Of a DNA stretch of 64,000 nt, positions 23,379 to 32,255 are shown in pieces; positions within the stretch are counted from its first letter, which is position 1, and every line of letters starts with the position of its first letter. Source of the DNA: Streptomyces sp. PTY087I2 (lineage in GTDB: Bacteria > Actinomycetota > Actinomycetes > Streptomycetales > Streptomycetaceae); NCBI RefSeq assembly GCF_001687325.1, contig NZ_LZRD01000028.1, positions 35,150 through 99,149 of the forward strand, given 5' to 3'. The notes under the pieces were generated by a model. The model had not been told where the DNA came from and made no database searches. It saw nothing but the letters and a program-made list of their open reading frames with translations. The position numbers and the translations under genes were made by a program.

Positions 23379-23564
23379 CGGTCATCCCCGGTGGAGCAGG
23401 ATCACGTGAACCGATTCCCCCTGTCGTCCGTGCACCAATCGCGGAACTTCGGTGGAGACATCGGTGATGCGCGACCGGTATGCGGACAGGGGTTCCGGAG
23501 AGCGGCCACACCACTTAGATTTCGCGCACGTTACGACAAGGATCGCGCGAGGGGACGGATCGAT

Positions 23565-25790
23565 ATGCCGGAATCGCCCACACCAGCACCACCGGATTCA
23601 CCAGCAGCGGGGCGGCGAGGGCCGACCCCGAAGTCCATCGCCGTCTGGAGCCTGGTGGCCCTGGCCGGCGCCATCGGCTGGGCCACCCTCGCGCTGTCGC
23701 GGGGTGAAGAGGTCTCCGCCGCCTGGATGCTGGCGGCGGCCCTCGGTTCGTACGCCATCGCGTACCGCTTCTACTCCCGGTTCATCGCCAACCGGGTCCT
23801 GAAGGCCGACAAGAACCGTGCGACCCCGGCCGAACGGCTGGACAACGGTGTCGACTTCCATCCCACCGACCGCCGGGTCCTGTTCGGTCACCACTTCGCC
23901 GCCATCGCGGGGGCGGGACCGCTGGTCGGCCCCGTGCTGGCCGCGCAGATGGGTTATCTGCCCGGGACGATCTGGCTGGTCGTCGGCGTCATCTTCGCCG
24001 GCGCCGTCCAGGACATGGTGACGCTGTTCTTCTCGACCCGCCGCAACGGCCGTTCGCTCGGTCAGATGGCGCGCGACGAGATAGGGCCGGTCGGCGGGAT
24101 CGCCGCCCTGGTCGCGGTCTTCATCATCATGATCATCCTGCTCGCGGTGCTCGCGCTGGTCATCGTGAACGCGCTCGCGCACTCGCCGTGGGGCGTCTTC
24201 TCCATCGGCATGACGATCCCGATCGCCCTCTTCATGGGCGTCTATCTGCGTATCCTGCGGCCCGGCAAGGTCAGTGAGGTCTCCCTCATCGGCGTCGCGC
24301 TGCTGCTCCTCGCGATCGTCGCGGGCGGCTGGGTCGCCGAGTCGTCGTGGGCGGACTTCTTCACGCTGGAGCCGGGCACGCTGGTCATCTGGATGATCGT
24401 GTACGGGTTCCTCGCCTCCGTGCTCCCCGTGTGGCTGCTGCTGGCCCCGCGCGACTACCTCTCCACCTTCATGAAGGTCGGCACGATCGGGCTGCTGGCC
24501 CTGGGCGTGGTCATAGCGCTGCCGACCCTGAAGATGCCCGCGGTCACCGACTTCGCCTCCAGCGGCTCGGGCCCGGTCTTCGCCGGCTCGATGTTCCCGT
24601 TCGTCTTCATCACCATCGCCTGCGGCGCGCTCTCCGGCTTCCACTCCCTGGTCTCCTCCGGCACCACGCCGAAGATGGTCCAGAAGGAGACGCAGATCCG
24701 GATGATCGGCTACGGCGCCATGCTGGTCGAGTCGTTCGTCGCGATCATGGCGATGATCGCCGCCTGCATCATCGACCCCGGCCTCTACTTCGCCATCAAC
24801 GCGCCCGTCGGCGTGATCGGCGACAGCGTCCAGTCCGCCTCGCAGGCCGTGGCCGACTTCGGCTTCACCATCACCCCGGACGCCCTGGCGCAGGCCGCCA
24901 AGGACGTCGAGGAGGCGAGCCTGCTCTCCCGGACCGGTGGCGCGCCGACGTTCGCGCTCGGCATGTCGGAGATCTTCTCCGCCGTGATCGGCGGGACGGC
25001 GATGAAGGCGTTCTGGTACCACTTCGCCATCATGTTCGAGGCGCTCTTCATCCTCACCACCGTGGACGCCGGTACCCGCGTCGGGCGCTTCATGCTCCAG
25101 GACATGCTGGGCAACGCCTACAAGCCGTTCCGCGAGGTCAGCTGGAAGCCGGGCGTCTGGTTCGCCAGCGCCGTCGTGGTCGGCGGCTGGGGCTACTTCC
25201 TCTGGGTCGGTGTGCACGACCCGCTGGGCGGCATCAACCAGCTCTTCCCGCTCTTCGGCATCGCCAACCAGTTGCTGGCCGCCGTCGCGCTGGCCGTCTG
25301 CACCACCCTGCTGGTCAAGTCCGGCCGGCTGAAGTGGGCGTGGGTGACCGCGGTCCCGCTCGCCTGGGACGTGGCGGTCACGCTCACCGCGAGCTGGCAG
25401 AAGATCTTCTCCGACGACGTGAAGGTCGGCTTCTTCGCCCAGCGCGACAAGTACCAGGCGGGCATCGACGCGGGCGAGGTGCTGGCGCCCGCGAAGACCA
25501 TGGACGACATGCGGACCGTCGTCACCAACTCCACGGTCGACGGAGTGCTGAGCGCGCTCTTCGCGCTCCTCATCATCGTGGTCCTCGTGGACGCGGGACG
25601 GGTCTGCTACAAGGCCATCCGCGATCCGGAGAGCGTCAAGCTCCACGAGACGCCGTACGTCGAGTCCAAGCTCGTCGCCCCGGCCTCGCTCTTCGCCACC
25701 AAGGAGGAGAAGGCCGAACTGGTCGCCGCCGGAGTCGGCCCCGAGGGCGGCATCCGCAAGGAACCGGCGGAGACGGGGAGCCGAACATGA
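23565..25790 (+). CDS. cstA: Carbon starvation protein A (peptide/pyruvate transporter family)
   Basis: 741 residues with about 16 to 18 membrane segments. Family-typical stretches are FHPTDRRVLFGHHFAAIAGAGPLVGPVLAAQMGYLPG, GALSGFHSLVSSGTTPK and FGIANQLLAAVAL. CstA proteins take up peptides or pyruvate on carbon limitation; the substrate here is not established. The start MPESPTPAPPDSP at 23565 has AGGGGA upstream. The stop overlaps the ATG of the following ybdD-type gene by 3 bp, the usual cstA-ybdD pairing. Confidence 0.92.
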   Translation: MPESPTPAPPDSPAAGRRGPTPKSIAVWSLVALAGAIGWATLALSRGEEVSAAWMLAAALGSYAIAYRFYSRFIANRVLKADKNRATPAERLDNGVDFHPTDRRVLFGHHFAAIAGAGPLVGPVLAAQMGYLPGTIWLVVGVIFAGAVQDMVTLFFSTRRNGRSLGQMARDEIGPVGGIAALVAVFIIMIILLAVLALVIVNALAHSPWGVFSIGMTIPIALFMGVYLRILRPGKVSEVSLIGVALLLLAIVAGGWVAESSWADFFTLEPGTLVIWMIVYGFLASVLPVWLLLAPRDYLSTFMKVGTIGLLALGVVIALPTLKMPAVTDFASSGSGPVFAGSMFPFVFITIACGALSGFHSLVSSGTTPKMVQKETQIRMIGYGAMLVESFVAIMAMIAACIIDPGLYFAINAPVGVIGDSVQSASQAVADFGFTITPDALAQAAKDVEEASLLSRTGGAPTFALGMSEIFSAVIGGTAMKAFWYHFAIMFEALFILTTVDAGTRVGRFMLQDMLGNAYKPFREVSWKPGVWFASAVVVGGWGYFLWVGVHDPLGGINQLFPLFGIANQLLAAVALAVCTTLLVKSGRLKWAWVTAVPLAWDVAVTLTASWQKIFSDDVKVGFFAQRDKYQAGIDAGEVLAPAKTMDDMRTVVTNSTVDGVLSALFALLIIVVLVDAGRVCYKAIRDPESVKLHETPYVESKLVAPASLFATKEEKAELVAAGVGPEGGIRKEPAETGSRT

Positions 25791-25990
25791 CGGTCGCGGA
25801 CGTACGACGGGTGGCCGGACGGATCCGCTGGTACGTCCGCGAGCTCACCGGTGAGTCCACGTACGACCGCTATGTGGCGCACGCGAGGACGCACGATCCG
25901 GACGCGCCGGTGATGACCCGCCGCGCTTTCGAACGCAGTCGCACGGACGCCCGTGAGGCGGATCCCCGCGAGGGATTCCGCTGCTGCTGA
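25787..25990 (+). CDS. YbdD/YjiX-family small protein, partner of CstA
   Basis: 67 residues, MTVADVRRVAGRIRWYVRELTGESTYDRYVAHAR..., with the family features W-Y-x-R-E-L-T-G, Y-x-R-Y and H. It starts within the cstA stop (ATGA) and so is translationally coupled. In enterobacteria the YbdD/YjiX partner is needed for activity of CstA-type pyruvate transporters; the same role is inferred here. The carboxy end carries two adjacent cysteines. Confidence 0.87.
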   Translation: MTVADVRRVAGRIRWYVRELTGESTYDRYVAHARTHDPDAPVMTRRAFERSRTDAREADPREGFRCC

Positions 25991-26006
25991 GCACCGCCGG
26001 CCGATC

Positions 26007-26080
26007 GGGCCGCCGCGTCCCCTCCGGGGCGCGGCGGCCCCTTTCCGTGTCCCGCCCGTACGTGGCCGTGCGGGACACGG
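26007..26080 (+). terminator. Terminator of cstA-ybdD followed by a second stem-loop
   Basis: GGGCCGCCGCG/CGCGGCGGCCC (26007-26017 with 26030-26040) then CTTT is the terminator. A second inverted repeat, CCGTGTCCCGC/GCGGGACACGG (26045-26055 with 26070-26080), directly follows and lies 28 bp before the lipoprotein start; it may be part of that gene's control region. Confidence 0.7.
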
Positions 26081-26108
26081 CGCCCTCACCGTACGAAAGG
26101 ATGTGCCC

Positions 26109-26810
26109 ATGACATCGCGCTCCCGGTCACCCCGGTTCCGGCCCCTCCTCCTGACCACGACGCTGACCGTGACGCTGGCGCTGGCCCTGACGGCGACGGG
26201 CTGCGGCACCGAACCGGCGCCGGACACCCGGGCGGCGGGCCCGAGCGGTTCGGCCGGTCCAGCACCCGACCGGGCGGAGCTGGAGGCGCGGGCGAGCGCC
26301 GCCCAGCTCGTCGCGGAGCATGTGTGGGTGACCGAGGCCGCGGGCTACGCCCTGGCCCGCCAGTCGGTCGGGGTACTCGGCGACGACGGATTCGGCAGCG
26401 TCTACACCGAGCCGGAGGGCGGGCAGATCAAGCTGTCGGTGGAACGCCTCCCGCACACCGACGCCGACTGCACGGACGGACCCGCGGCGGGCAGCGAGCA
26501 GGAGCCCCTGGTGACCTGCGAGCGGGACGGCGAGCAGTGGTACCGGGCCACGGAGTCGGGTCATGCGTACGCCCGGGAACAGGGCGACCTGGTGGTGACG
26601 TTGAGCGGAACACGCCAGGAGGTGGACCGGGCGACGCTGCGCGCGGCGGCCCTGGCCGCCCACCGCGCCGACGACTACGAGCTGGACCAGGTGCTGCCGC
26701 CCGCCGGGAAGACCGCGGGGGAGACCGCCGGGCGGCAGCCGGTCGAGCGCGGCGATCTGCCGCCGGTCGGCGACGGCGCGCCGGACAACGAGGTGGGAGC
26801 GAGCGGCTGA
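26109..26810 (+). CDS. Predicted secreted lipoprotein
   Basis: 233 residues. A basic start (MTSRSRSPRFRP), a hydrophobic core and the lipobox-like ATGC near residue 32 indicate a lipoprotein anchored outside the membrane; the lipobox is not ideal because Ala replaces the usual Leu. The mature part has two cysteines (CTDGPAAG...VTCERDG) that could form a disulphide. No family is recognised. The gene ends in a TGATG overlap with the following acetyltransferase gene. Confidence 0.7.
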   Translation: MTSRSRSPRFRPLLLTTTLTVTLALALTATGCGTEPAPDTRAAGPSGSAGPAPDRAELEARASAAQLVAEHVWVTEAAGYALARQSVGVLGDDGFGSVYTEPEGGQIKLSVERLPHTDADCTDGPAAGSEQEPLVTCERDGEQWYRATESGHAYAREQGDLVVTLSGTRQEVDRATLRAAALAAHRADDYELDQVLPPAGKTAGETAGRQPVERGDLPPVGDGAPDNEVGASG

Positions 26811-27319
26811 TGGACCTGACGATCAGGGTGGCGGAGCCCGCCGAGTACGCCGTGCTCGGCGAGATCGTCGCCGAGGCGTATCTCGGCGACGGCCTGCTGG
26901 ACGGGCCGCAGGACCCGTATCTCGTCAAACTGCGGGCGGTGGAGCAGCGGGCGGCCGAGGCGGAGGTGCTGGTCGCGCTCGACGCGGACGGGGCGGTGCT
27001 CGGCGGTGTGACGTATGCCGCTCCCGGTACACCGTGGCGTGACATCGCCGGTCCGGACGAGGCCGAATTCCGGATGCTGGCCGTGGCCCGCGCGGGGCGC
27101 GGACGGGGCGTGGGGGAAGCTCTCGTACGGGCGTGCGTCGAGCGGGCCCGGTCCACGAAAGGTGTCCGGGCTCTGGTGCTGTCGACGCAGCCGGGCATGC
27201 TCCCAGCCCATAGGATCTACCGTCGGCTCGGCTTTCTGCGGACCCCCGAGCGGGACTGGGAGCCGGTGCCGGGCCTGCGGCTCATGACCTTCCGGCTGCC
27301 GCTGGAGGCGGTGTCCTGA
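26810..27319 (+). CDS. GNAT-family N-acetyltransferase
   Basis: 169 residues (MDLTIRVAEPAEYAVLGEIV). Motif A is seen at about 95-115 (MLAVARAGRGRGVGEALVRACVE) and the C-terminal part has IYRRLGFLRTPERDWEPVPG. Coupled by a 1-bp overlap to the lipoprotein gene, so the two are expressed together. The substrate is unknown; the ending resembles amino-acid or amine acetyltransferases. Confidence 0.82.
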   Translation: MDLTIRVAEPAEYAVLGEIVAEAYLGDGLLDGPQDPYLVKLRAVEQRAAEAEVLVALDADGAVLGGVTYAAPGTPWRDIAGPDEAEFRMLAVARAGRGRGVGEALVRACVERARSTKGVRALVLSTQPGMLPAHRIYRRLGFLRTPERDWEPVPGLRLMTFRLPLEAVS

Positions 27320-27345
27320 GGGGCATATGAAATCGACGCGACACA

Positions 27346-27388
27346 ACATGTGGGGGCCGCAGCATCTGGCGGCCCCCACATGTATGCT
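27346..27388 (+). promoter_or_regulatory. Candidate NrdR box pair and promoter of nrdAB
   Basis: Two ACATGT-centred elements (ACACAACATGTGGGGG and CCCCCACATGTATGCT) have centres 32 bp apart, the three-turn spacing of NrdR boxes. Their facing flanks also form a perfect 15-bp inverted repeat (27346-27360 with 27369-27383). A TATGCT -10-like element (27383-27388) overlaps the second box. A terminator for the preceding GNAT gene is the alternative reading of the hairpin, but no T tract follows. Confidence 0.5.
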
Positions 27389-27389
27389 C

Positions 27390-27505
27390 GACCTCGCTGT
27401 CGCCGCAGGGGAATCCGGTGGGAATCCGGAACTGTCCCGCAACGGTGTGATCAGTGTGCTTTTGCGCACCTGCAAGTCCGAAGACCTGTCGACAGTGCGT
27501 CCGGC
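27390..27505 (+). ncRNA. Cobalamin (B12) riboswitch controlling nrdAB
   Basis: The conserved core is clear: GGGAA-TCC-GGTG-GGAATCC, then the B12 box GGAACTGTCCCGCAACGGT at 27428-27446, and further on AAGTCCGAAGACCTGTCGACAGTG closing the structure. It lies in the 325-bp leader between the GNAT gene and nrdA. In S. coelicolor a B12 riboswitch shuts off class Ia ribonucleotide reductase when cobalamin allows the class II enzyme to work. The expression platform is probably in the GC-rich stretch 27505-27640. Boundaries are approximate. Confidence 0.88.
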
Positions 27506-27644
27506 TCGACCGAACCGGATGCCAGACGTCCGGGCCTCGCGGATAGGCCGGTGGATGCCGTCAGCAGTGCCGCCCCGCCCCGGGTTTCGCGCTGCCCGGC
27601 TTCCCCTCCTTCCGCCGGCCCCCTGCCGAGCGAGGGAAAGCCCA

Positions 27645-30065
27645 GTGACCATCGCGCCCGCCGATCCGGTTTCAGCCACCGAATCCGCCGAGTCCGCCGT
27701 GTCGACCCCGGCCGGGAATGCCTCCGACGGACCCGGGACCGCTTTGCTGCGGACCCTGACCGACCTCACCGTCGACCTTCCCGACACCGACCCCGGACGG
27801 GTCGCCGCCGCGGCCCTGCGCGGGCGCAACGCCCGCTCCGACGAGGCCGAGCTGCGCTCACTGGCCACCGAGGCGGCCGCGGGGCTGATCTCCGAGGACC
27901 CGGCGTACTCCCGGCTCGCCGCCCGGCTGCTGACCCTCTCGATCGCCGACGAGGCCGCGGGCCAGGGCGCGACGTCCTTCTCCGCCTCGGTCGCCGTGGG
28001 CCACCGCGAGGGCCTGATCGCCGACCGCACCGCCGCCTTCGTCGAGCTGCACGCGAAGGCGCTGGACGAGCTGGTCGAGCGGACGCTGGCCGAGGGCGCG
28101 GACGATCGCTTCGGCTACTTCGGTCTCCGTACGCTGCACAGCCGTTACCTGCTGCGCCACCCGATCACCCGGCAGGTCATCGAGACCCCGCAGCACTTCA
28201 TGCTGCGCGTGGCCGCGGGCCTCGCCGAGGACGAGTCGGCGCGCGCGCTGGACGAGGTCGCCGCGCTCTACGGGCTGATGAGCAAGCTGGACTACCTCCC
28301 CTCCTCCCCCACGCTCTTCAACTCCGGTACGCGGCACCCGCAGATGTCCTCGTGCTATCTGCTGGACTCGCCGAAGGACGAGCTGGACTCGATCTACGAC
28401 CGCTACCACCAGGTGGCGCGGCTCTCGAAGCACGCGGGCGGCATCGGTCTGTCGTACTCCCGCATCCGCGCCCGGGGTTCGCTGATCCGGGGCACCAACG
28501 GGCACTCCAACGGCATCGTGCCGTTCCTCAAGACGCTGGACGCCTCGGTGGCGGCGGTGAACCAGGGCGGCCGGCGCAAGGGCGCTGCGGCGGTCTACCT
28601 GGAGACCTGGCACGCGGACATCGAGGAGTTCCTCGAGCTGCGCGACAACACCGGTGAGGACCAGCGGCGTACGCACAACCTGAACCTGGCGCACTGGATC
28701 CCGGACGAGTTCATGCGCCGGGTCGACGCGGACACCGAGTGGTCGCTGTTCTCCCCGGCGGACGTGCCCGAGCTGGTCGACCTGTGGGGCGACGAGTTCG
28801 ACGCGGCCTACCGCGCGGCCGAGGCCAAGGGTCTTGCCCGCAAGACGATGCCGGCGCGTGAGCTGTACGGCCGGATGATGCGGACGCTCGCGCAGACCGG
28901 CCAGGGCTGGATGACGTTCAAGGACGCCTCCAACCGGACCGCGAACCAGACCGCCGAGCCGGGCCGGGTCGTGCACTCGTCGAACCTGTGCACGGAGATC
29001 CTGGAGGTCACCAACGACGGCGAGACGGCCGTCTGCAACCTGGGCTCGGTCAACCTGGGCGCGTTCGTCGCGAACGGCTCGATCGACTGGGACCGTCTGG
29101 ACTCCACCGTCCGTACGGCCGTCACCTTCCTCGACCGGGTCGTCGACATCAACTTCTACCCGACCGAGCAGGCCGGGAACTCCAACTCCCGCTGGCGGCC
29201 GGTCGGTCTGGGCGCGATGGGCCTCCAGGACGTCTTCTTCCAGCTGCGGCTGCCCTTCGACTCGCCCGAGGCCCGCGCGCTCTCCACGAAGATCTCCGAG
29301 CGGATCATGCTCGCCGCGTACGAGGCGTCCTGCGACCTCGCCGAGCGCTCGGGCCCGCTGCCCGCGTGGTCGGAGACGCGTGCCGCGCGCGGGGTGCTGC
29401 ACCCCGACCACTACGACACCGAGCTGAACTGGCCGGAGCGCTGGGACGCGCTGCGCGCCCGGGTCGCCAAGACCGGTATGCGTAACTCGCTGCTGCTCGC
29501 CATCGCGCCGACCGCGACGATCGCCTCGATCGCCGGTGTGTACGAGTGCATCGAGCCGCAGGTCTCCAACCTGTTCAAGCGCGAGACGCTCAGCGGTGAG
29601 TTCCTCCAGGTCAACGCCTACCTGGTGGACGAGCTGAAGAAGCTCGGCGTGTGGGACGCCCGCACCCGTGAGGCGCTGCGCGAGGCCAGCGGTTCGGTGC
29701 AGGGCTTCGCCTGGATCCCCGAGGACGTGCGGGCGCTGTACCGCACGGCGTGGGAGATCCCGCAGCGCGGTCTGATCGACATGGCGGCGGCCCGTACGCC
29801 GTTCCTGGACCAGAGCCAGTCGCTCAACCTGTTCCTGGAGACGCCGACGATCGGCAAGCTCTCCTCGATGTACGCGTACGCCTGGAAGCAGGGGCTGAAG
29901 ACGACGTACTACCTGCGTTCGCGCCCGGCGACCCGGATCGCCCGTGCCGCGTCCGGCCAGGCGTCGGCCGCCGCCCCCATTCCCGTACAGCAGGCGCAGG
30001 CGCCCGACGCGGACGCCATCGCCTGCTCCTTGGAAAACCCCGAGTCCTGCGAGGCCTGCCAGTAA
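27645..30065 (+). CDS. nrdA: Class Ia ribonucleotide reductase, large subunit
   Basis: 806 residues from GTG at 27645 with GAGGGAAAG before it. Active-site elements are present: SSCYLLDSP with the first redox Cys, N-L-C-T-E-I with the radical Cys, and VCNLGSVNL; the C-terminal tail SLENPESCEACQ carries the shuttle cysteine pair. It reduces ribonucleoside diphosphates with NrdB. The N-terminal 110 residues before the barrel show no clear ATP-cone. It is expressed behind a B12 riboswitch and a candidate NrdR site and is coupled to nrdB by TAATG. Confidence 0.94.
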   Translation: MTIAPADPVSATESAESAVSTPAGNASDGPGTALLRTLTDLTVDLPDTDPGRVAAAALRGRNARSDEAELRSLATEAAAGLISEDPAYSRLAARLLTLSIADEAAGQGATSFSASVAVGHREGLIADRTAAFVELHAKALDELVERTLAEGADDRFGYFGLRTLHSRYLLRHPITRQVIETPQHFMLRVAAGLAEDESARALDEVAALYGLMSKLDYLPSSPTLFNSGTRHPQMSSCYLLDSPKDELDSIYDRYHQVARLSKHAGGIGLSYSRIRARGSLIRGTNGHSNGIVPFLKTLDASVAAVNQGGRRKGAAAVYLETWHADIEEFLELRDNTGEDQRRTHNLNLAHWIPDEFMRRVDADTEWSLFSPADVPELVDLWGDEFDAAYRAAEAKGLARKTMPARELYGRMMRTLAQTGQGWMTFKDASNRTANQTAEPGRVVHSSNLCTEILEVTNDGETAVCNLGSVNLGAFVANGSIDWDRLDSTVRTAVTFLDRVVDINFYPTEQAGNSNSRWRPVGLGAMGLQDVFFQLRLPFDSPEARALSTKISERIMLAAYEASCDLAERSGPLPAWSETRAARGVLHPDHYDTELNWPERWDALRARVAKTGMRNSLLLAIAPTATIASIAGVYECIEPQVSNLFKRETLSGEFLQVNAYLVDELKKLGVWDARTREALREASGSVQGFAWIPEDVRALYRTAWEIPQRGLIDMAAARTPFLDQSQSLNLFLETPTIGKLSSMYAYAWKQGLKTTYYLRSRPATRIARAASGQASAAAPIPVQQAQAPDADAIACSLENPESCEACQ

Positions 30066-31084
30066 TGAGCACCACCAACGAAGAGAAGAACCTGCTCGAC
30101 CCGGGATTCGAGCTGACCCTGCGTCCCATGCGCTACCCGGACTTCTACGAGCGCTACCGGGACGCGATCAAGAACACCTGGACCGTGGAGGAGGTCGACC
30201 TCCACTCGGACGTCGCCGACCTCGCGAAGCTGTCGCCGGGCGAGCAGCACATGATCGGCCGGCTGGTGGCGTTCTTCGCGACCGGCGACTCGATCGTCTC
30301 GAACAACCTGGTCCTGACGCTGTACAAGCACATCAACTCCCCCGAGGCGCGGCTGTACCTGTCGCGGCAGCTCTTCGAGGAGGCCGTGCACGTCCAGTTC
30401 TATCTGACGCTGCTGGACACCTATCTGCCCGACCCGGACGACCGGGCGGCGGCGTTCGACGCGGTCGAGGAGATCCCGTCGATCCGCGAGAAGGCGCAGT
30501 TCTGCTTCAAGTGGATGGACTCGGTCGAGAAGATCGAGCGGCTGGAGACGAAGGCGGACCGCCGTCGCTTCCTGCTGAACCTGATCTGCTTCGCGGCCTG
30601 CATCGAGGGGCTGTTCTTCTACGGCGCGTTCGCGTACGTGTACTGGTTCCGCTCGCGCGGTCTGCTGCACGGCCTCGCCACAGGCACCAACTGGGTGTTC
30701 CGTGACGAGACGATGCACATGAACTTCGCGTTCGAGGTCGTGGACACCGTCCGCAAGGAGGAGCCGGACCTCTTCGACGACGAGCTCCAGCAGCAGGTCA
30801 CCGACATGCTGAAGGAAGCGGTCGACGCGGAGCTCCAGTTCGGCCGCGACCTGTGCGGCGACGGCCTGCCGGGCATGAACACCGAGTCGATGCGCGAGTA
30901 CCTCCAGTGCGTCGCCGACCAGCGCCTCGCCCGCCTCGGCTTCCCGACGGTGTACGGCTCGGAGAACCCGTTCTCCTTCATGGAGCTCCAGGGCGTCCAG
31001 GAGCTGACGAACTTCTTCGAGCGCCGCCCGTCCGCCTACCAGGTGGCGGTCGAGGGCTCGGTCGGGTTCGACGACGACTTCTAG
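30065..31084 (+). CDS. nrdB: Class Ia ribonucleotide reductase, small subunit
   Basis: 339 residues. The metal ligands and radical tyrosine follow the family order: GDSIVSNN with the first Asp, E-x2-H-x3-Y in FEEAVHVQFY, then CIEGLFFYG and FRDETMHMNFAFE. The acidic C-terminus GFDDDF is the docking tail for NrdA. It makes the tyrosyl radical with a di-iron or di-manganese centre. Its ATG overlaps the nrdA stop by 1 bp; a strong terminator follows. Confidence 0.94.
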   Translation: MSTTNEEKNLLDPGFELTLRPMRYPDFYERYRDAIKNTWTVEEVDLHSDVADLAKLSPGEQHMIGRLVAFFATGDSIVSNNLVLTLYKHINSPEARLYLSRQLFEEAVHVQFYLTLLDTYLPDPDDRAAAFDAVEEIPSIREKAQFCFKWMDSVEKIERLETKADRRRFLLNLICFAACIEGLFFYGAFAYVYWFRSRGLLHGLATGTNWVFRDETMHMNFAFEVVDTVRKEEPDLFDDELQQQVTDMLKEAVDAELQFGRDLCGDGLPGMNTESMREYLQCVADQRLARLGFPTVYGSENPFSFMELQGVQELTNFFERRPSAYQVAVEGSVGFDDDF

Positions 31085-31108
31085 GCCCTTTCCGGATTCC
31101 GTACGACA

Positions 31109-31145
31109 GAAGGCCCCACCGCGCCGAGCGCGGTGGGGCCTTCCG
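31109..31145 (+). terminator. Terminator of nrdAB
   Basis: A perfect 16-bp stem, GAAGGCCCCACCGCGC with its complement (31109-31124 and 31128-31143), and a CGA loop. Confidence 0.82.
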
Positions 31146-31199
31146 CGTTCCCTCACGGCATGCCCTCACGGCATGACGAGGACCGGCCGACCGGAAAAT

Positions 31200-31217
31200 G
31201 CTTGGACTAGACCAAGC
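31200..31217 (+). promoter_or_regulatory. dre-like element upstream of the ABC-2 transporter operon
   Basis: GCTTGGACTAGACCAAGC, a near-perfect palindrome whose core TGGACTAGACCA differs by one base from the DasR core. It lies 67 bp before the first ABC gene, in promoter position. It suggests that the exporter belongs to the DasR regulon or to a related GntR regulator. Confidence 0.6.
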
Positions 31218-31283
31218 TTTGGCGTGCACACTCTCAAATCGATCACGCCCGACCGGGCCCGGCCCGCTCCAGGAGAGGCACAC

Positions 31284-32255
31284 ATGCCCGTCATCGAAGT
31301 GGCAGACCTCGTCAAGGAGTTCAGCCGGCCCAAACGGCAGGAGGGCGCCTTCGCGGGCATCCGTACGCTGCTGACCCGTGAGCAGATCGTCAAGCGTGCC
31401 GTCGACGGCGTGAACTTCACGGTCCAGCAGGGCGAGATGGTCGGCTATCTCGGCCCCAACGGTGCGGGGAAGTCCACCACCATCAAGATGCTCACCGGCA
31501 TCCTCGTGCCCACCTCCGGCACGGTCACGGTCGCCGGTGTCACGCCCTGGCGGGACCGGTCCCGCAACGCCCGCCGGATAGGCGTGGTCTTCGGCCAGCG
31601 CAGCCAGCTCTGGTGGGACCTGCCCCTGCGCGACTCGCTCTGGCTGATCGGCCGTCTCTACGACGTGCCGGAGGCCCGGTTCCGGGAGAGGCAGCGCGAG
31701 TTCAGCGAGGTGCTCGGCCTCGGTCCGTTCCTCGACACCCCCGTCCGCCAGCTCTCCCTGGGCCAGCGGATGCGCGGCGACCTCACCGCCGCGATGCTCT
31801 ACGACCCGGACATCCTCTACCTGGACGAGCCGACCGTCGGGCTCGACGTCATCGCCAAGGAGCGGATACGCACCTTCGTCGGTGAGCTGAACCGGGAATC
31901 GGGTACGACGGTCGTCCTCACCACCCACGACCTGGACGACGTCGAAGAACTCTGCGACCGGATCATCCTCATCGACCACGGCAAGGTCGCCTACGACGGC
32001 GCGGTGGACGAGCTGAAGACCCGCTACGCCCCGCACCGCGAACTCGTGGTGCAGACCGACCGGCTGGAGAGCGTCGAGGGCGCGGAGGTCGTCCGCCGGG
32101 AGGACGGCAAGGTGTGGCTGCGCTTCGACCCCGTCCGCACCCCGCCCGCCGAACTGGTGGCCGCGGTGCTGGAGCGGCACCGGGTGACCGACCTGTCCAT
32201 CGTGGAGCCCGAGCTGGAGAGCGTCATCCACCGGATCTACGCGGACCGCGGATGA
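31284..32255 (+). CDS. ABC transporter ATP-binding protein (ABC-2 exporter type)
   Basis: 323 residues starting MPVIEVADLVKEFSRP behind AGGAGAGG. Walker A is GPNGAGKST, the signature loop reads QLSLGQRMRG, and Walker B LYLDEPTVGLD is followed by the H-loop THD. The C-terminal 80 residues are the extension typical of multidrug/daunorubicin-type ATPases. It pairs with the two permease genes downstream (4-bp overlap with the first). The substrate is unknown. The dre-like site upstream hints at carbon or amino-sugar control. Confidence 0.92.
   Translation: MPVIEVADLVKEFSRPKRQEGAFAGIRTLLTREQIVKRAVDGVNFTVQQGEMVGYLGPNGAGKSTTIKMLTGILVPTSGTVTVAGVTPWRDRSRNARRIGVVFGQRSQLWWDLPLRDSLWLIGRLYDVPEARFRERQREFSEVLGLGPFLDTPVRQLSLGQRMRGDLTAAMLYDPDILYLDEPTVGLDVIAKERIRTFVGELNRESGTTVVLTTHDLDDVEELCDRIILIDHGKVAYDGAVDELKTRYAPHRELVVQTDRLESVEGAEVVRREDGKVWLRFDPVRTPPAELVAAVLERHRVTDLSIVEPELESVIHRIYADRG

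Noticed and set aside
27346..27383. 15-bp inverted repeat as an ordinary terminator of the GNAT gene
   Set aside because: No T tract follows, and the ACATGT spacing and overlap with a -10 fit NrdR boxes better; a double role remains possible.
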